From NCBI RefSeq assembly GCF_025847205.1, contig NZ_JAOYTH010000008.1, positions 124,001 to 188,000 of the forward strand: 64,000 nucleotides of DNA. Reading direction: 5' to 3'. A program made the translations under genes and the position numbers. Source of the stretch: Pararhizobium sp. YC-54. Its GTDB lineage: Bacteria > Pseudomonadota > Alphaproteobacteria > Rhizobiales > Rhizobiaceae. This document shows, one piece after another, positions 60,736-64,000 of the stretch. A model generated the notes under the pieces. The model had not been told where the DNA came from. It searched no databases and saw nothing but the letters and a program-made list of their open reading frames with translations. How positions within the stretch are numbered: the first letter of the stretch is position 1; each line of letters starts with the position of its first letter.

Positions 60736-60812
60736 AAGGACCTGCTCACTCAAAATTCACGGGCAATGGGCACACCCCTTTTCAATAGAAAATAAAGGTT
60801 AATCACCCCTTT

Positions 60813-62123
60813 CTAGCCGACCTTTCTCAGAGAATTTCCATTCGCCCTCGCAAGCGACATCAGCATCGGGCCAATGGCAAATTCGCCCTTCTCCGCCCGC
60901 CGGGTCAGGTCTCGCAGGTAGCCGCCGGCGGAATTGATATGCCCTGCTCGCTCCAGAATGCAGGCAATCACGGTCGCAGCATTTTCCGGCCCGAGTATCT
61001 CGCACGCCTGCTGGTAGGCATCCGGGCTCACCCCAAGCATCGACCGCACAATGACAGCCGCCGCCATCAGGTCCCACCAGCTGGAAATCGCCCCTCCGGA
61101 GCCATAGGGGATGATTTCCGGGCAGGCCTGAAGCACCAGAGCCAGCGGGAAAGCCTTCATCTTGCCAGGTGCGCCCGAATGACGTCGTCCGCCCTCGGCT
61201 TTTTGCCCCGTCGCGCTGCTCGGGTCACGGTCTCGATTCCGGCTTTCCCCCGCTATCGGCGCATTCTGCATCATTTGGCCAGGTTCCGATTTTTCGCCCT
61301 GCGTGTTTTCGAAAGCAGGTTCAGATTCAGATGTAGAGTCGGGATTTGAATTCTGTATGTGCCGATCATTTTGGAAGGGATTGCCGCTCGTATTCTTGGT
61401 TTTAAGCTGCATTTCCAACTGGTTGACGATCTCTTCGCGCAGCATTTCCATTTCATCGAGCGCTGTCGCCGTTTCTGTTGCTGTTGGCGTGCGCGGAATT
61501 GCCGTAACAAGGGCCCGGAAATGGGTCGTGACCATTTCCCAGTTACCGCTTGCGCCCTCCTCCACCGCAGCCTCGATCAGTTTGGAGACGTCGCGGCGGC
61601 AAAGGGTCAGCCGTTCACGCAAACGCCGCAATTGCAGGCGCTCTGCGATCACCTGGGCTGCCAACTGCTCTATCTCGCCGGCACGGGCAAGCAACGGCGC
61701 CAGAGAGAACCCGAATGCATCGTCAATCGCGCCGGTATTGCCCCTCCGCACATAACGTTTGCCGTTCGGGCTGTCCTTACGGACGATCAGGCCTGCCTGA
61801 ACCAGGATAGCCAGGTGACGCCGGATCGTCTGCTCTGTCATGCCGTGGGATCGCAGCGACAGCTGTGCGTTGGATGGGAACACGACAAGACCATTCGTCT
61901 CGCAGAGTTCATCTTTCGGGTAAAAGCTGAGCAATGCACTCATCACCGCCAGCGCGCGATCGGTCACGCCGATCAGCGGCCGCGCTTCGCACAGTGCCCG
62001 ATAGAGCTTCCACTTATCGATGCTCTTGCCGTCTTCGATGTCCTTGGCCACAAGCTGGCTTGCCAACATGCCAAGCGTCATCGGCCGCCGCCCAAAGGGC
62101 GTCGTCACACTTCCACCTTCCAT
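60813..62123 (-). CDS. repC: Plasmid replication initiator RepC
   Basis: 436 residues. N-terminal VTTPFGRRPMTLGMLASQLV is the RepC family start; WKLYRALCEARPLIGVTDRA, the winged-helix region around LRSHGMTEQTIRRHLAILVQAG, and the C-terminal AIVRSMLGVSPDAY-type segment are all conserved. RepC initiates replication of repABC replicons and acts mainly in cis. The start is ATG 62123; an in-frame TTG at 62165 is rejected. Expression is limited by the counter-transcribed RNA in the repB-repC gap. Confidence 0.96.
   Translation of the reverse strand: MEGGSVTTPFGRRPMTLGMLASQLVAKDIEDGKSIDKWKLYRALCEARPLIGVTDRALAVMSALLSFYPKDELCETNGLVVFPSNAQLSLRSHGMTEQTIRRHLAILVQAGLIVRKDSPNGKRYVRRGNTGAIDDAFGFSLAPLLARAGEIEQLAAQVIAERLQLRRLRERLTLCRRDVSKLIEAAVEEGASGNWEMVTTHFRALVTAIPRTPTATETATALDEMEMLREEIVNQLEMQLKTKNTSGNPFQNDRHIQNSNPDSTSESEPAFENTQGEKSEPGQMMQNAPIAGESRNRDRDPSSATGQKAEGGRRHSGAPGKMKAFPLALVLQACPEIIPYGSGGAISSWWDLMAAAVIVRSMLGVSPDAYQQACEILGPENAATVIACILERAGHINSAGGYLRDLTRRAEKGEFAIGPMLMSLARANGNSLRKVG
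61290..61420. other. Candidate oriV: AT-rich segment inside repC
   Basis: An AT-rich stretch in an otherwise GC-rich gene, coding for a hydrophilic low-complexity linker of RepC (QLKTKNTSGNPFQNDRHIQN). In studied repABC plasmids the origin lies within repC in such an AT-rich part. Position is by analogy only. Confidence 0.4.
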
Positions 62124-62191
62124 CGCCTTCGCCTTTCGCAAGGGCAAAGCTGTCAGGCTCGTCAAAATGACGTCTATCTCAATGAAGAGAC

Positions 62192-62275
62192 TTGACTACG
62201 ATTCCAGGAAGTGTGATTCTCTCAGTCGCCAAACAGTCGAGAAGGGCTTCCGGAATAGATTTCGGGGGCCTTTTT
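62192..62275 (+). ncRNA. Counter-transcribed RNA (ctRNA/incA) of the repABC operon
   Basis: In the 231-bp repB-repC gap, antisense to the rep mRNA. Promoter: -35 TTGACT (62192-62197), 17-bp spacer, -10 GATTCT (62215-62220). The RNA would begin near 62227 and end at an 11-bp stem with four-base loop (62245-62255 / 62260-62270) followed by TTTTTC. Size about 50 nt, as for known repABC ctRNAs, which repress repC translation and determine incompatibility. Confidence 0.75.
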
Positions 62276-62354
62276 CTTTGCCTATTTTCTCTCGTGCCTA
62301 TCCTTCGATAGCGGTTGATCCAAAGGCCGCTGCCAACCAGCGACCCGACATAAA

Positions 62355-63359
62355 CTACTGCAGGCCGCCTTGTTTCAGGCTTGCCGTAAATTCGGCGTAG
62401 AGGTCGTCCAGGCGGTCGGCGAGATATCCACCGAACTGAGGAACCTGGCGCTCATCAAAAACGATCCGCGTCTGGACATCGTCGCGCTCGATGCGCGCCG
62501 CCTTGCGTCCCTGCGGGCTTCTCCATTCCTGTGTCTTCGGCTTGCGTTTTGCAGGCTCCGCTCCAAGCATTTCGAAGACCCGGCTAAAGCGTGCATCGCT
62601 GTCTGCTGCGAGGAAATCAGCGCCGGTGATCAGCGCTTCAAGCATATGTTGTTTACGCTCTGCGCGTTCCACCAATGCCGCCCAACGCGCCCGGCCCGCC
62701 TTTGGCGCCGGTCCGATGGCCTGGACGAGATATTCCGGAATGCTTCGAGCAATGGTGATGTAACGGCTGAGATCGCCCTTGTCGGTCGAAAGCGCCGCCA
62801 TGATCGTCGTGCGATCATACCCGCCATCCTCAAGACGACGGGCAAACTGCGCCTTCTCGATATAGGAGAGATCCTGTCTATCGAGGTTCTCCTTCCCCTG
62901 GGCGATGACAAGCTCGTTGTCCGTCAGTGTCTGTACGATTGCCCGGACCGTCCTGCCAAGCAGCGCTGCCGCGCGAAGCCGCCTACGACCATAGGCCACC
63001 TGGAACCGGCCGGGCGATGCCGTTTGCGGTCGCACCAGAATGGGAACCTGCTGGCCATTTTCCCGCATGCTGGCAACCAGCGCCTCGAAATTCGGGTCGA
63101 CCGTAATGGAAATGCGGTCGCTTACGGACGAGTGATCGATCTGCGCAGGATCGAGATCGACCACCGAGGAACCGGAGGCCAGTTGCTCCTGCAGCTTGGC
63201 GGCACTACGGGCGCCCTCGGTCATTTCCTGGAGCGATGCTCCCATCGCTGAAATAGCGCCGGTGCGGACTCGATCGGTGTTTTTCTCCACGCCAGCCGAC
63301 GGCGTTGAGCCTTCCGGCCTTCGCATGAACAGCGTGTTGACGGTATCTTTTCGGCTCAC
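62355..63359 (-). CDS. repB: Plasmid partitioning protein RepB (ParB family)
   Basis: 334 residues. N-terminal MSRKDTVNTLFMRRPEGSTP resembles the RepA-interacting tail of RepB proteins; ILVRPQ, the ParB box (FQVAYGRRRLRAA), ENLDRQDLSYIEKAQFARRL and the helix-turn-helix around TTIMAALSTDKGDLSRYI are standard. It binds parS sites, here probably the two palindromes in the repA-repB gap. The start is GTG with AAGGTGG upstream. About 130 bp behind repA in the same operon. Confidence 0.95.
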   Translation of the reverse strand: MSRKDTVNTLFMRRPEGSTPSAGVEKNTDRVRTGAISAMGASLQEMTEGARSAAKLQEQLASGSSVVDLDPAQIDHSSVSDRISITVDPNFEALVASMRENGQQVPILVRPQTASPGRFQVAYGRRRLRAAALLGRTVRAIVQTLTDNELVIAQGKENLDRQDLSYIEKAQFARRLEDGGYDRTTIMAALSTDKGDLSRYITIARSIPEYLVQAIGPAPKAGRARWAALVERAERKQHMLEALITGADFLAADSDARFSRVFEMLGAEPAKRKPKTQEWRSPQGRKAARIERDDVQTRIVFDERQVPQFGGYLADRLDDLYAEFTASLKQGGLQ

Positions 63360-63394
63360 AGCAGGCCACCTTCATTGTGTCGTAAAGAGCGTGC

Positions 63395-63410
63395 GTTGGG
63401 ACCTCCCAAC
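63395..63410. promoter_or_regulatory. parS-like site 1
   Basis: GTTGGGACCTCCCAAC: 7-bp perfect arms, 2-bp centre, between repA and repB, where repABC plasmids often carry parS. Outer GTT..AAC matches the repABC parS consensus, the core does not. Confidence 0.75.
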
Positions 63411-63449
63411 GATGATCGGCTGGGAAAAAGAACATTGCTTTGCGTTCGC

Positions 63450-63465
63450 GTTGGGAGTTCCCAAC
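63450..63465. promoter_or_regulatory. parS-like site 2
   Basis: GTTGGGAGTTCCCAAC, same arms as site 1 and 55 bp from it. Two copies of an otherwise absent 16-mer in this gap make a RepB binding role likely. Confidence 0.75.
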
Positions 63466-63492
63466 AGATTGCACTGGATGCGTGCTGGGAGC

Positions 63493-64000
63493 TCATTTTG
63501 GCGTGCGCCCCCATGCCTGACGGACAAGAGATTCGATTTCGCTATTGACGGAATCGAGCGCCTCCATCGCCCGGTCGTAGGTTGAACGCGTCAGGTTTTC
63601 CCGGCCGATCTCGTAGAGCGTCTGCTTCGTCAATCCTGCGTCAGAGACAGCAGCCGACTTCACCATCGGATTGGTCATGACGTGATCATCAAACAGATTG
63701 CGGAGGAGGGCGGCGACTTTGGTCTGCGGCGCATCCTGCGGCTCGTAGCGCGTCAGCAGGTAGCGGATGAAATCATATTTCAGTTCGCCACCAGCCTCGC
63801 GAACGACAGCGAGCAGATCATGCGTCATCAAAAGGAACTGGCTCATCGACGCAACGTCGAGCATCTGCGGATGAACGGTCACCACCATCGATGTCGCGGC
63901 GCAGAGCCCGCTCAGTGTGAGGTACCCGAGCTGCGGCGGGCAATCGATAACGACGACATCGTAATTGTCGGCGACTTCATCGATGGCGCGGGCAACGCGG
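63493..64000 (-). CDS. repA: Plasmid partitioning ATPase RepA (ParA family), 3' part only
   Basis: About 168 C-terminal codons; the frame runs to the window edge (codons from 63999). Visible is the ParA Walker B region VVVIDCPPQLGYLTLSGLCA and MVVTVHPQMLD, then the helical C-terminus ending VRQAWGRTPK. The Walker A lies outside. RepA drives segregation with RepB and represses the operon. First gene of the rep operon, which runs leftward repA-repB-repC, with the ftsK-like gene after it. Confidence 0.95.
   Translation of the reverse strand, partial: RVARAIDEVADNYDVVVIDCPPQLGYLTLSGLCAATSMVVTVHPQMLDVASMSQFLLMTHDLLAVVREAGGELKYDFIRYLLTRYEPQDAPQTKVAALLRNLFDDHVMTNPMVKSAAVSDAGLTKQTLYEIGRENLTRSTYDRAMEALDSVNSEIESLVRQAWGRTPK

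Overview
The window looks like part of a large secondary replicon (megaplasmid or chromid) of a Rhizobiaceae bacterium (Rhizobium, Agrobacterium, Ensifer or Shinella group). The grounds are a repA-repB-repC module at the right edge, with two parS-like palindromes and a counter-transcribed RNA between repB and repC; a RIME1-type rhizobial intergenic repeat at 43.3 kb; high GC content; and a gene load made almost wholly of uptake and catabolic modules. No tRNA, rRNA or CRISPR array was seen.

Layout. (1) 0-13.1 kb: end of a DUF3300-type gene, DUF2950, a formylglycine-generating enzyme, a TPR/winged-helix membrane protein, a six-gene MoxR-DUF58-DUF4381-VWA-VWA/TPR-BatD operon, and a Tat-exported sulfatase. 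Two copies of a 10-bp-period direct repeat, each pointing at a transcription unit (moxR and the sulfatase), suggest shared control. (2) 13.7-26.9 kb: a catabolic island with semialdehyde dehydrogenase, Fe-alcohol dehydrogenase, metallo-beta-lactamase-fold putative lactonase, a GntR/FCD regulator, three SDRs, a type I Baeyer-Villiger monooxygenase and a ribose-type ABC importer. Together they could take a cyclic alcohol through ketone, lactone, hydroxy acid and semialdehyde to a dicarboxylate. All its promoters carry a 13-bp motif, ACCGTATTACGGT, probably the GntR operator. (3) 26.9-30.8 kb: IS debris and a duplicated fragment, an NCS2 purine permease with a candidate xanthine (NMT1-like) leader, and an orphan BMP-type binding protein. 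(4) 30.8-37.5 kb: a CUT1-type ABC importer whose operon also encodes a tyrosine-phosphatase-like protein and a metallophosphoesterase, with a divergent TetR.

(5) 37.7-48.8 kb: a pectin-derived uronide module: LacI regulator, GH105 hydrolase, KduI, an unrecognised 827-residue protein, a four-gene ABC importer and KduD. (6) 48.8-57.5 kb: a polyamine-type ABC importer (PotFGHI-like), a PuuB-like FAD oxidoreductase, a cupin, an exported YtcJ-like amidohydrolase and a LuxR-type regulator. (7) 58.2-64 kb: an FtsK-like translocase without membrane segments, then repC, ctRNA, repB, parS sites and the 3' part of repA, all genes leftward.

Functions were assigned by reading motifs and context. No database search was run, so substrates of transporters and oxidoreductases are inferences.
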